From: CAUVKI01 sp963552605
GTDB lineage: Bacteria; Bacillota; Clostridia; Tissierellales; Peptoniphilaceae
Direction: 5' to 3'
Length of the DNA: 14,215 nt
Assembly (NCBI GenBank): GCA_963552605.1
Contig: CAUVKI010000047.1
Coordinates: 1-14,215 of the forward strand
Below, piece after piece: positions 1 to 7,354 of the stretch. The notes below the pieces were generated by a model, which was given only the letters and a program-made list of their open reading frames with translations, was not told the origin of the DNA and searched no databases. How positions within the stretch are numbered: position 1 is the stretch's first letter; every line of letters begins with the position of its first letter. The position numbers and the translations under genes were made by a program.

Positions 1-41
1 GGACTATATACTGCGTGAGGATTCATGTGCGTAGTGGTAAA

Positions 42-389
42 TTAATCGACTATACCATATCTTTCCAGATGTAAAAAATATGTTTCTGCTGTTGGTTGAC
101 CAATTACTTGAGGTGCAACTTTACCTAATTTTCCCTGATTTGTTTTTACTGAAAGTGTTTTTCCACCTCGTAAAATAAAATCAACCGGATTCTGCGCTCC
201 GGCTGTATGCTTTATGGGTGCAGGAATGCATTCTCTCTCAAATATTTTAATCACATTATCATCTCTAATAAGCAAGTCCACTATTGCCTGCTCGGAACGA
301 TTTGCATAATCGACATCAACTTCAACTCCATAACTTTTTGCAATTGCAACTTCTGCGGAAACTCCAATTGACTCATTATTCCTTGCCAT
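42..389 (-). CDS. Putative type II restriction endonuclease (PD-(D/E)XK-like), short or truncated
   Basis: This 115-residue protein lies one base after the controller-like HTH gene, and its ribosome binding site (AAAGGAGG) sits in the end of that gene. Residues 69-82 read PVD, nine residues, then SVK. This resembles the D-x(n)-(D/E/S)xK core of PD-(D/E)XK restriction enzymes, with D70 and K82 as candidate metal and catalytic residues. An acidic N-terminal helix (around E6 and E13) fits the fold. A downstream segment GKVAPQVIGQPT is also of a kind seen in restriction enzymes. Restriction enzymes are usually 200 residues or more, so the protein is probably C-terminally truncated. A second frame stays open for about 15 codons past the end, which would fit a frameshift. 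The cleavage specificity cannot be read from the sequence. The call is inferred from the motif and the neighbour. Confidence 0.5.
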   Translation of the reverse strand: MARNNESIGVSAEVAIAKSYGVEVDVDYANRSEQAIVDLLIRDDNVIKIFERECIPAPIKHTAGAQNPVDFILRGGKTLSVKTNQGKLGKVAPQVIGQPTAETYFLHLERYGIVD

Positions 390-390
390 T

Positions 391-603
391 TTAATCTTCC
401 TCCTTTAATAATTTATAAGTTTTAATCTCAAGCGCATCTGCAATCCTTTGAATATTGTTAAGTGAAATACTTCTTTGAAATCTTTCAATATCACTTATGT
501 ATGTTCTGTGCAAACCTGCCATTTCAGCAAGTTTTTCTTGAGATATACCTTTTTCTTTACGATACTTTCTTAAATTTCTGCCAAATACCTTTAATATGTC
601 CAT
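391..603 (-). CDS. XRE-family HTH regulator, restriction-modification controller (C protein) type
   Basis: This is a 70-residue single-domain DNA-binding protein. The helix-turn-helix spans about residues 20-45, with SQEKLAEMAGLHRTYISDIE holding the two helices. The segment RSISLNNIQRIADALEI (45-60) is typical of C proteins, which dimerise on operator boxes and time the expression of restriction genes after entry into a new host. The length fits that family (about 70-80 residues). A GGAGGTG ribosome binding site lies about 9 bases before the ATG. The gene precedes the nuclease-like gene by one base, the usual C-R arrangement. A partial palindrome 57 bases upstream may be its operator. It could instead be an unrelated small XRE regulator, because the partner methyltransferase is not in view. 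Confidence 0.7.
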   Translation of the reverse strand: MDILKVFGRNLRKYRKEKGISQEKLAEMAGLHRTYISDIERFQRSISLNNIQRIADALEIKTYKLLKEED

Positions 604-659
604 AAAAGCTGCACCTCCACAGATGACGCAATTGTACGAATTTACACAAAAAAATCTAC

Positions 660-674
660 AGACAATAAGTGTCT
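660..674. promoter_or_regulatory. Candidate C-protein operator (inverted repeat)
   Basis: The palindrome AGACA-ATAAG-TGTCT lies 57 bases upstream of the HTH gene start. Controller operators of restriction systems generally have GAC...GTC symmetry, and the core here is GAC-N7-GTC. A possible minus-strand -10 element (TACAAT, complement of 631-636) lies between it and the gene. Only one clear box is seen, whereas C proteins commonly bind tandem boxes. The site also sits upstream of the response regulator on the other strand, so it could serve either gene. Confidence 0.35.
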
Positions 675-732
675 TGAAATCCTAGCACAACCTTAGAAAA
701 ATATTATATGTTCGGGATCTTTTTTTATATTA

Positions 733-741
733 TGTTATAAT
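733..741 (+). promoter_or_regulatory. Extended -10 promoter of the two-component operon
   Basis: TGTTATAAT is a perfect -10 hexamer with the TG extension, 24 bases before the response regulator start. No good -35 hexamer is seen at 16-18 bases, which is tolerated with an extended -10. The ribosome binding site AAGGAG follows at 754-759. Confidence 0.6.
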
Positions 742-765
742 GCCCTTAAAAGAAAGGAGCAAAAT

Positions 766-1440
766 ATGAGAATATTGGTGGTTGAGGACGAAAAAAACCT
801 CTGCGAAACGATTGCAAAAGGACTTAGACTTGACGGCTATGAAGTGGACACCTGTTTTGACGGGGAGGACGCTTGGGATATGGCACTTTATGAAAACTAT
901 GATCTTATAATATTGGATTTGAATCTGCCGGGAATGGACGGAATGGAAGTGCTTAAAAATATCAGAAAAGATGACTCCGAAACAAGCATACTTATACTTT
1001 CCGCAAGGGGACAGCTTCAAGATAAAATTAAAGGGCTTGACGAGGGAGCGAATGACTACCTCTGCAAACCTTTCCATTTTGAGGAACTCGAAGCTCGTGT
1101 GAGAAGTCTTACAAGACGCCGAGTAATTCAAAACAATCTTATACTTGAATGCGGAGAATTATCCCTTGACACAAAGAATCGCACAACACTTGCAAAAGGC
1201 AAAGAACTCTCTCTCACCAGAAAAGAACTTGGGCTTTTGGAATATCTTATGCTAAATCAGGAACGCATAGTAAGTCAGGAAGAGCTTATAGAACACGTGT
1301 GGGACGGAAGTATTGACAGCTTCAGCAATTCAATTCGTGTGCATATTTCGGCACTTAGAAAAAAACTTAGAGCGGCTCTAGGATATGATCCGATTACAAA
1401 CCGCATCGGGCAAGGTTATGTTATAGGAAGTACAAAATGA
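766..1440 (+). CDS. OmpR/PhoB-family response regulator
   Basis: This is a 224-residue two-domain transcription factor acting in the cytoplasm. The receiver domain (about 1-115) has the acidic pocket E7/D8, the phospho-acceptor D51 in LIILDLNLPGMDG, the switch serine S79 and the conserved K101 in CKPF. The C-terminal part (about 125-222) is a winged-helix DNA-binding domain, with the family signatures LTRKELGLLEYL and IRVHISALRKKL and the hairpin end IGQGYVIG. The start is fixed by AAGGAG six bases upstream. Its stop overlaps the kinase start as ATGA, so the two are translationally coupled and form a cognate pair. The receiver is CusR/CzcR-like, but the regulon and stimulus cannot be deduced. 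No metal, drug-efflux or transporter gene lies next to the pair. Confidence 0.93.
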   Translation: MRILVVEDEKNLCETIAKGLRLDGYEVDTCFDGEDAWDMALYENYDLIILDLNLPGMDGMEVLKNIRKDDSETSILILSARGQLQDKIKGLDEGANDYLCKPFHFEELEARVRSLTRRRVIQNNLILECGELSLDTKNRTTLAKGKELSLTRKELGLLEYLMLNQERIVSQEELIEHVWDGSIDSFSNSIRVHISALRKKLRAALGYDPITNRIGQGYVIGSTK

Positions 1441-2591
1441 AAGAAAAACTCTCGCTCCAGTGGAAACTCACATTGACGACCGCATTTATGGTAGTTGTCG
1501 CCTGCCTGACTCTAAGCTACTTTATAAGCAGATCCGCTATAATCTATATGGACAGGATAGAAAATTCGGCAATAGAAATAATTCCACAACCCGAACTTTC
1601 GGCGGATTACTCTGACAATATCGAACTGTATTTAGATTCAAAAGCTATTATTTCCGACATAGTAAAAAACACACAAGCGGAATTTTGGGGCAAAAGCATT
1701 CTTATAACCTTAATTATAACTTTGGTAATCAGCACATCTATATACTTTATAATAGGGCGTGCGTTTTTCCCTCTGCAAAAACTAAGCAGGCAATTTGAAG
1801 ATATTCAGGCTAAAAACTTACAGCAAGAAATTATCTTAAAAAGCAGTTCCATAGAAATCGTGCGCCTTACCGACGCTTTTAACGGAATGCTTAAAAGACT
1901 TAATGACACTTTCTCGGCTCAAAGACAGTTTTCAGCCAATGCCGCACATGAGCTTCGCACTCCCCTTGCAGTTATGCGAACCAAGTTTGAAGTGTTTGAA
2001 AAAAATAAAAATCATAAAAATGATGACTACCAAGAAGTATTTGGAATGGTGAGAACTCAAACTGACAGATTATCTCATGTAATAGATGTCCTTTTGGAGA
2101 TGACCGAACTTCAATCTGCAAAAAAAAATGACAACATCTCTCTTTTGGAACTGACTGAAGAAGTTATATGCGATTTGGTATCTCTAGGGGAGAAAAAAAA
2201 TGTTCGGATTATACAAAAATCCGGCAACGCCCATATCGTTGGCAATGACACTCTTATATACCGAGCAATTTATAATCTCATAGAAAACGCTGTCAAATAT
2301 AATCATAAAGGCGGAGAAGTATCAGTTGAGATTAAGGAGAAAAACGGATTTGCAAATGTGATTATTTCAGACACGGGTTCGGGAATTTCAAAGGACTATT
2401 GGGAGGAAATATTTGAACCTTTTTTCAGAGTGGACAAATCAAGAAGCCGTGAAATGGGAGGAGCGGGACTTGGACTTGCACTTGTAAAAGAAATTGCACT
2501 CCAACACGGAGGAAATGTCCAAGTTGTTAAAAGCTCAAAAGACGGAACGCAAATTGAATTAACTCTGCAAAGTAAATCGGGAGGTCGGTAG
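1437..2591 (+). CDS. Sensor histidine kinase (HisKA / HATPase)
   Basis: This 384-residue membrane kinase is the partner of the preceding response regulator; the two genes overlap by four bases. Transmembrane helices at about 10-30 and 86-107 bracket a short extracytoplasmic sensor loop of about 55 residues with no recognisable domain. A HAMP-like linker follows (about 108-160). The dimerisation box FSANAAHELRTPLAVM places the phosphorylated histidine at H171. The ATPase domain shows the N box (YNLIENAVKYN, N280/N284), the G1 box DTGSGIS (312-318), an F box around EPFFRVD, and the G2 box GGAGLGLALV (341-350). All catalytic elements are present, so it should be functional. The small sensor loop suggests that it senses within the membrane or with few extracellular contacts. 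Confidence 0.93.
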   Translation: MKEKLSLQWKLTLTTAFMVVVACLTLSYFISRSAIIYMDRIENSAIEIIPQPELSADYSDNIELYLDSKAIISDIVKNTQAEFWGKSILITLIITLVISTSIYFIIGRAFFPLQKLSRQFEDIQAKNLQQEIILKSSSIEIVRLTDAFNGMLKRLNDTFSAQRQFSANAAHELRTPLAVMRTKFEVFEKNKNHKNDDYQEVFGMVRTQTDRLSHVIDVLLEMTELQSAKKNDNISLLELTEEVICDLVSLGEKKNVRIIQKSGNAHIVGNDTLIYRAIYNLIENAVKYNHKGGEVSVEIKEKNGFANVIISDTGSGISKDYWEEIFEPFFRVDKSRSREMGGAGLGLALVKEIALQHGGNVQVVKSSKDGTQIELTLQSKSGGR

Positions 2592-2617
2592 ATAATTATT
2601 TTATCTGCCAACCTCCC
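2579..2617. terminator. Long hairpin between convergent genes
   Basis: The arms GGGAGGT (2579-2585) and ACCTCCC (2611-2617) enclose a second paired block, AGATAA with TTATCT, around a five-base loop. With the short GG/CC pairs between them this makes a near-continuous stem of about 17 pairs. It overlaps the kinase stop codon and ends 6 bases before the end of the converging NYN nuclease gene. No clear T run follows on either strand, so it may be a weak bidirectional terminator or an RNA-stabilising 3' end. Confidence 0.6.
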
Positions 2618-2623
2618 ACCACT

Positions 2624-3133
2624 TTACTCCCCCTCCAATAAACTGTTTAAAAATTCCAAATTTTTTTTAGAAAGTCCTCCGCTGTGCAATTCGTTTTTAA
2701 GCTTTTCCCGATTAAGCTTTTTTCTCCAAAAATCTTTTCCGTCGTGCACTTCGTAATAGAGTTCCTGTGCGGAAATTCTGGTCGCACCCTTTCCTAAAAT
2801 GATTTGCTGCTCCATATTATCGGAGGTCGCCACTCTTATTCTCCTTACATGTGAAAGATTTGAGATTTCCCTTTCTATGTACGAATCTGCAGTTTCGTGC
2901 TCTTTTGTAAAGACTATCTCCATTCCCTCTCTTTTTGATTTTTCTCCTAAATTCCCCTTTACCATATGCCCATCATAAACCAGAACTATAATCTGCCCTG
3001 AAAGGTGCATATGCTCAATCAAAATATCTTCCAAATGTTTTCTGGCTTCTTCTAATGAAACGGAAAGGTCTTTAACAAGAATTTCCCATTGGTGAATTAT
3101 ATTGTAGCCGTCAACATAAAGATATTCTTTCAT
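2624..3133 (-). CDS. NYN-domain ribonuclease, YacP/Rae1 type
   Basis: This 169-residue protein matches YacP/Rae1 in length and context. The N-terminus MKEYLYVDGYNIIHQW carries the conserved DGYN signature, with D8 and N11 in the metal-binding PIN-like active site. Further acidic positions lie in VLVYDGHM (about 52-59) and TADSYIER (about 80-88), and a basic region closes the protein. In Bacillus subtilis, Rae1 enters the ribosomal A site and cuts mRNA; that role is transferred here by family and is not visible in the sequence. It is the last gene of the operon, 12 bases after rlmB, the usual clostridial order. sigH, which often follows, is absent: the next gene is convergent. Confidence 0.88.
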   Translation of the reverse strand: MKEYLYVDGYNIIHQWEILVKDLSVSLEEARKHLEDILIEHMHLSGQIIVLVYDGHMVKGNLGEKSKREGMEIVFTKEHETADSYIEREISNLSHVRRIRVATSDNMEQQIILGKGATRISAQELYYEVHDGKDFWRKKLNREKLKNELHSGGLSKKNLEFLNSLLEGE

Positions 3134-3145
3134 ACCGTCCCTTTT

Positions 3146-3856
3146 CTAAACCGATTCTCTCCTTACGACCTCATAAAGAAGAACTGCACACGCATTTGAA
3201 GCATTGAGAGATTTTATCTTTCCCTTCAGGGGGATTGAAATCGTTCCGTCCAAATTCTCTCTCACAAGTCGGCTTATCCCCCTTCCTTCTCCCCCTATAA
3301 CCAGCACCAGCGGACGCTCAAGCGGGGCGTTATAGTATAAATCACCAGACATATCCGCTCCGAATATCCAATATCCGTTCTCTTTCAAGAGCTTAACAGT
3401 GCGGGTTAGGTTTGTGACTTGTGCAACCTTTACCAAGTCCGCAGCACCAGACGCAACTTTTCTGACCGTTTCATTCACCCAAGCGCTTCTTCTCTTGGGG
3501 ATTATGACCAATTCCGCTCCACTGCATTCCGCCGTTCTCAAAATCGCACCCAAGTTGTGAGGATCTTCAATTCCATCAAGCATAACTATAAGCGAGTTTT
3601 TGTTTTCACTCAAAAAATCATCAAGATCGCAATAAGAATAACCTCCGCTAAGAGCCGCAACCCCCTGATGATTTCCGTTGTTTGAAAGTTCGTCAAGCTT
3701 TTTTCTGTCCACGGTTCTGATTTCTATTCCCTTTTCCTTTGCGATACCGTAAAGTTTCCCCAAGGGGGCATTTCTCAAAACAAAGAGTTTGTCTACTTCC
3801 GTGTCGCTCAAGAGCAAACTCTCCACGGCGTGTTTTCCATAAGTATAAGTTTCCAT
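3146..3856 (-). CDS. rlmB: 23S rRNA (guanosine-2'-O-)-methyltransferase RlmB
   Basis: This 236-residue SPOUT (TrmH/SpoU) enzyme uses S-adenosylmethionine to methylate the ribose of a conserved guanosine (G2251 in E. coli numbering) in the peptidyl-transferase loop of 23S rRNA. An N-terminal substrate-binding domain (about 1-75) is followed by the knotted catalytic domain. Motif 1 is NLGAILRTAE (101-110, with N101 and R107), motif 2 is GGEGRGIS (188-195), and motif 3 is SIPLKGKIKSLNASNA (207-222). These are the knot and cofactor-binding segments. It sits 8 bases after thyX and 12 before the NYN nuclease. Other SpoU enzymes share the fold, but the length and this gene neighbourhood favour RlmB. 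Confidence 0.92.
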   Translation of the reverse strand: METYTYGKHAVESLLLSDTEVDKLFVLRNAPLGKLYGIAKEKGIEIRTVDRKKLDELSNNGNHQGVAALSGGYSYCDLDDFLSENKNSLIVMLDGIEDPHNLGAILRTAECSGAELVIIPKRRSAWVNETVRKVASGAADLVKVAQVTNLTRTVKLLKENGYWIFGADMSGDLYYNAPLERPLVLVIGGEGRGISRLVRENLDGTISIPLKGKIKSLNASNACAVLLYEVVRRESV

Positions 3857-3864
3857 TTTCTCTC

Positions 3865-4587
3865 CTACAAATTTTTAAAAAAAGCTCTTATCTCGCTCGC
3901 TCTGCCACAGCTTAAGCTCCCCTCGGTGCAAAATCCGTTAAGACACGGAGGACCGAAGTCCTTAAACAAAATGGGATATCTCTCCCTTAGAAGCTTAAGC
4001 ATCTTTACTGCCATATTTTTAATCTCCCACTGTGCTCTCTCACAACATCTAAGACGAAAAAAGTTCTTAAGACTTCTTGCATTCATCGTAAATATAATTT
4101 TGGTTTCACAGGCATTGGGAAACACATATCTTGCGTCCTCAATTGACTTCTTATTTGCATTCGTTTCATTAGCATAATCTTCTTTGAGAGCTTCAACGAT
4201 TTTTGAATAGGCACGGGCGGCATTTTCCATGCTCTCTACAAAGTGTTTTCTTGCGGCGGGATTTTTATCTATCGCAGGAGGGATTACATAGGAAAAATTT
4301 TCAAGTTCAACATATCTTTGCGATTGCTGAGAATAGCTTGCAAGTCTGTGCCTGACCAGTTGATGTGTAAGAGTCCTTGACACTCCCTCAGCCGCAAATG
4401 TAAAAGAAGCGTGTTCGATGGGACTTTCGTGGTGCATTTGGGATAACTTGTTAAGAAGCTTTTCCGAGACTTCATCGGTTATTTTTTCTTTTAAATCGTC
4501 TAAGGAGGCATTGGAATAGCAAAGTCTTGCCGCCATAGCTATGAGCTTTTCGGGGTCAGGAGTCGCTTCAAGCAATATCACTTTCAT
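3865..4587 (-). CDS. thyX: Flavin-dependent thymidylate synthase ThyX
   Basis: This 240-residue protein makes dTMP from dUMP with methylene-tetrahydrofolate as carbon donor and FAD/NADPH as reductant. The ThyX signature RHRLASYSQQSQRY (79-92) is complete, following the conserved SPIEHASFTF (55-64) and RTLTHQLVRH (71-80) segments. DARYVFPNA (151-159) and NARSLKNFFRLR (169-180) form the rest of the FAD/dUMP site. The C-terminus is rich in cysteine (C215, C220, C227), as in clostridial members. It starts inside the end of mrnC (20-base overlap), so translation is probably coupled. Unlike ThyA, this route yields tetrahydrofolate rather than dihydrofolate. folC further along the window acts on the same folate pool. 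Confidence 0.95.
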   Translation of the reverse strand: MKVILLEATPDPEKLIAMAARLCYSNASLDDLKEKITDEVSEKLLNKLSQMHHESPIEHASFTFAAEGVSRTLTHQLVRHRLASYSQQSQRYVELENFSYVIPPAIDKNPAARKHFVESMENAARAYSKIVEALKEDYANETNANKKSIEDARYVFPNACETKIIFTMNARSLKNFFRLRCCERAQWEIKNMAVKMLKLLRERYPILFKDFGPPCLNGFCTEGSLSCGRASEIRAFFKNL

Positions 4588-4951
4588 TCTCCCACCCCCT
4601 CTCTATCAGCTCGACAATTCTATTTATGTTGTTTTGCAAAAAAAGAACACCGAAAAACGCTTCCAAAGCGGTAGCATATCGGTAATCCTTTTGATTTGAG
4701 CTTTTTGGAACCTTAGCCTTTGTGTTTTTTGCTCTATTTATGAAGTTGAACTCTTCTTCGGTAAGATGGGGGATTATATTGTGAAGCAACTTCGCTTGAC
4801 TTTTTGCATTCACCATAGATACCTTTTTTTTATTGATTTCCTTTAGCGAATATTTCCCTCTTGTCAATCTTTTTCTTATGCATAATTCATAGACGGCATC
4901 TCCCAAAAAAGCCAGCTTTAATATAGAAAGTTCCCCTATATCCTTCTCCAC
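4568..4951 (-). CDS. mrnC: Mini-ribonuclease III (MrnC)
   Basis: This 127-residue protein is an RNase III catalytic domain without a double-stranded RNA-binding domain, which is the Mini-III architecture. It matures 23S rRNA in Gram-positive bacteria by trimming both ends of the precursor. Catalytic residues are visible as LGDAVYEL (D18, E22) near the N-terminus and ATALEAFFG (E97) near the C-terminus, with the conserved RAKNTKAKVPKS segment (73-84) between them. It overlaps cysS upstream (16 bases) and thyX downstream (20 bases), showing tight translational coupling. The gene order and length agree with the family. Confidence 0.93.
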   Translation of the reverse strand: MEKDIGELSILKLAFLGDAVYELCIRKRLTRGKYSLKEINKKKVSMVNAKSQAKLLHNIIPHLTEEEFNFINRAKNTKAKVPKSSNQKDYRYATALEAFFGVLFLQNNINRIVELIERGWENESDIA

Positions 4952-6324
4952 TTCACGCCCTCTCTCGTGTCCTCCAAAACTATACCCTTATCAAGAAGTT
5001 CGGCTCTGATTTCATCTGCACTTTTGAAATCCTTTCTCTTCTTAGCCTCGGTTCTTTTCTCGATTAGTTTTAAAATCTCGTCGTCAACCTCTTCTTCACT
5101 TCGAGAAAGCAATCCCAGCACTCCCCCAAGCTCCAAAAAAGAAGCAAGTGCATATTCAAGAGTATTTTTGCCAACTTCAACCCCAAGTTTTGAATTAAAA
5201 AGCCTCACCATTTCAAACAGCACGGAAATTCCGTCAGCGGTATTGAGGTCGTCATCCATAACCGCCTTAAACTTATCTTTCAATTTGGATATCTCGGAGA
5301 TCAACTCGGAGTCCGATTCCTTATCCTCCGACTTCTCAATTAAAAACTCCAACCTACCCTTAGCATTGTAGAGCCTTTCAAGTCCCGCTTTGGACGAATC
5401 CATCGTCTCTTTGGAATAATTAAGAGGAGAGCGATAATGAACGGAGAGCAATAAAAACCTGAGAACCTCACCGTCATATATTTTCCTCACATCTTTAACC
5501 AAAAAGAAATTATTCAGAGACTTGGACATCTTAACTCCGTCCACATTCATCATTCCGTTGTGCATCCAATAATTGGCAAAGGTTTTTCCGGTAAGAGTTT
5601 CCGACTGAGCCGTTTCGTTTTCGTGGTGGGGAAACTGCAAATCCTCTCCGCCTGCGTGTATGTCAATCGTATCTCCGAAAATTTCCCTATTCATCACGGA
5701 GCATTCCAAATGCCAACCGGGGCGTCCCTCTCCCCAAGGCGCACTCCAAAAAGGTTCTCTCGGTTTTTTATTCTTCCACAGCACAAAATCCAACGGATTT
5801 TTCTTTTGCTCGTTTATGTCAACCCTTGCACCGCTCTCCAAGTCATCAACATTCTTCCCCGAAAGTTTTCCATAACCTTTCGCTTTTGAAATGTCGAAAT
5901 ACACATCTCCGTTTACCTCATATGCCGCACCCTTATCAAGCAACCCCTCTATAAACTCAATCATATGCGAAATATATTCCGTCGCCCTGGGGTGGATTAC
6001 AGGGTTATCATAGAAATTAAGAGCCTTTGCGTCCTCTTTGAACGCCGCAATATAACGCTCCACGATTTCTTCGGTGGAAACATTTTCTTCATTGGCTTTA
6101 TTTATAATTTTGTCGTCAATATCCGTAAAGTTGACTGCAAATTTCACCTTGTACCCCGAATACTCCAAGTATCGCCTTAAAGTATCAAACACCACCAAAG
6201 GACGAGCGTTCCCCACGTGTATGTAATTATATACCGTCGGACCGCAGGAATAAAGCTTCACTTCTCCGGGAACAATCGGCTCGAAAACTTCTTTTTTTCT
6301 CTTTAGGGTATTGTAAATCCTCAT
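4936..6324 (-). CDS. cysS: Cysteinyl-tRNA synthetase
   Basis: This 462-residue class I aminoacyl-tRNA synthetase charges tRNA-Cys in the cytoplasm. The HIGH motif appears as HVGN (36-39) and the KMSKS loop as KMSKS (265-269). Zinc ligands that give cysteine selectivity are seen as C27 (SCGPTVYN), C208 (WHLECSV), H233 and E237 (FPHHENE). The helical anticodon-binding region (about 300-440) and the basic C-terminal tail are intact. The full length fits the family. It follows the WG-repeat gene by 4 bases, with GTGGAG upstream of the ATG. No T-box leader is visible, so the gene is probably expressed from the promoter at 7216-7244. Confidence 0.97.
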   Translation of the reverse strand: MRIYNTLKRKKEVFEPIVPGEVKLYSCGPTVYNYIHVGNARPLVVFDTLRRYLEYSGYKVKFAVNFTDIDDKIINKANEENVSTEEIVERYIAAFKEDAKALNFYDNPVIHPRATEYISHMIEFIEGLLDKGAAYEVNGDVYFDISKAKGYGKLSGKNVDDLESGARVDINEQKKNPLDFVLWKNKKPREPFWSAPWGEGRPGWHLECSVMNREIFGDTIDIHAGGEDLQFPHHENETAQSETLTGKTFANYWMHNGMMNVDGVKMSKSLNNFFLVKDVRKIYDGEVLRFLLLSVHYRSPLNYSKETMDSSKAGLERLYNAKGRLEFLIEKSEDKESDSELISEISKLKDKFKAVMDDDLNTADGISVLFEMVRLFNSKLGVEVGKNTLEYALASFLELGGVLGLLSRSEEEVDDEILKLIEKRTEAKKRKDFKSADEIRAELLDKGIVLEDTREGVKWRRI

Positions 6325-6328
6325 AACC

Positions 6329-7183
6329 TTACTCCACGACGCCTACATCCATACCAAGTTTATAATAGAGCTTGCCTTGAGAAAGCTCAAGCTGATCGAA
6401 ATTTGCCGGCAATCTCACCTGACCGTTCAAATCAACCACACCGAACTTTCCGTTCTCCTGAAACAGAAAATAATTTGCATTCTCCTTAAAAACCGACACG
6501 ACATCTTTCTGCACCGAAAATACAACATCTCCGTTTCTGTTAAAAACCTTGGAAACAACCCCTTCGTTATTCTTCACCTTGGCAAGGAAATAACCTTTAA
6601 CGAGTTCTTCCACCGAGTCATAATCCTTTCCGATAACCTGCAATCCGTCGTTATCTAAAAGTCCCACTTTCCCATTCTCCGTCACCACAAAGAATGATTC
6701 ACTCGTAATGACGATATCCTGATACTTAAACGGAATTATGTCATTTTTCTCAAGATCCCTGACTCCACACAATCCGGTCTTCGGATCTATGCAAATCACC
6801 TTTCCGTTCACCATACCCTTTACGGTATGCTCCGAAAAATCCACCGTCTTTTTTTCAAGCATCGGATTTGAAAGATCCTGAAGCTTTTCTCCGAACTCAT
6901 CGGAAATTTCCATAGCCTGCTCGGTTTTAGCTTTTAATTCCTCCAACTGACGCTGAGCTTCTTCTCTCTCCCTTATAAGCTCGTCGGAGAGTCCGATTTT
7001 AACATCTCCGCATTTGGCTTCCTCTTTGCCTTTCTCCTCGTTTTTCTCTTCGGTCTTTTCTCCCGCAATTGAAGCTTCCGCCGACCTCTTGCTAAAGACA
7101 AAAGTATCCAGCAATCCATAAACGGCTAATGCATTAACCAGCACCAGAAAAAAAACCAAAATGCCCATCAAAAATTTTTTCAT
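6329..7183 (-). CDS. Membrane-anchored coiled-coil protein with WG (KWG-like) repeats
   Basis: This 284-residue protein begins at the ATG preceded by GAGGGG. An in-frame ATG nine codons earlier (ending at 7210) has that ribosome binding site inside it, so it is disfavoured. Residues 4-25 form one transmembrane helix, and the rest is predicted to lie outside the cell. A charged, Glu/Lys-rich stretch (41-60) leads to a coiled coil (about 66-100). From about 125 come degenerate repeats of the WG type, such as TGLCGVRD, NGKVGLLDNDG (170-180) and NGKFGVVDLNG (244-254), which probably fold as a small beta-propeller-like domain. The Trp of WG is replaced by other residues. The partner and function are unknown. 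It heads the cysS operon. Confidence 0.75.
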   Translation of the reverse strand: MKKFLMGILVFFLVLVNALAVYGLLDTFVFSKRSAEASIAGEKTEEKNEEKGKEEAKCGDVKIGLSDELIREREEAQRQLEELKAKTEQAMEISDEFGEKLQDLSNPMLEKKTVDFSEHTVKGMVNGKVICIDPKTGLCGVRDLEKNDIIPFKYQDIVITSESFFVVTENGKVGLLDNDGLQVIGKDYDSVEELVKGYFLAKVKNNEGVVSKVFNRNGDVVFSVQKDVVSVFKENANYFLFQENGKFGVVDLNGQVRLPANFDQLELSQGKLYYKLGMDVGVVE

Positions 7184-7215
7184 ATTAACACCCCTCTTAT
7201 CTTTTGTCATCTCAT

Positions 7216-7244
7216 AGTATAGACGAATAAGAAATTAAGTTCAA
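7216..7244 (-). promoter_or_regulatory. Sigma-A-type promoter of the WG-cysS-mrnC-thyX-rlmB-yacP operon
   Basis: On the minus strand TTGAAC (7239-7244) and TATACT (7216-7221) are separated by exactly 17 bases, and the ATG at 7183 follows about 33 bases later. This is the best promoter in the window. All six downstream genes are close or overlapping, so it probably drives the whole operon. Confidence 0.8.
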
Positions 7245-7337
7245 GTTTTTTGTAAGATTGCCACGACAAATGAACGAATATAAAAAAAATTAAGAAGCAA
7301 AAATATATAGTATTTTAATTTTACACACCATATAAGA

Positions 7338-7343
7338 TATAAT
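7338..7343 (+). promoter_or_regulatory. Possible -10 element of the IS630-type transposase
   Basis: TATAAT lies 11 bases before the transposase ATG. A -35 at 17 bases would be TTAATT, which is poor, and the ribosome binding site (GGGA) is weak. This fits the low expression usual for transposases. Confidence 0.35.
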
Positions 7344-7354
7344 ACAATGGGAAT

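Noticed and set aside
730..1131. Minus-strand 133-codon frame opposite the response regulator
   Set aside because: It is antisense to a well-supported gene, shows no ribosome binding site and has no recognisable motifs.
3830..4177. Plus-strand 115-codon frame opposite thyX
   Set aside because: It is antisense to conserved ThyX coding sequence, and its hydrophobic look is a frame artefact.
6325..7354. T-box or other riboswitch for cysS
   Set aside because: cysS follows another gene by 4 bases, and the operon leader (about 30 bases) is too short for a T-box.
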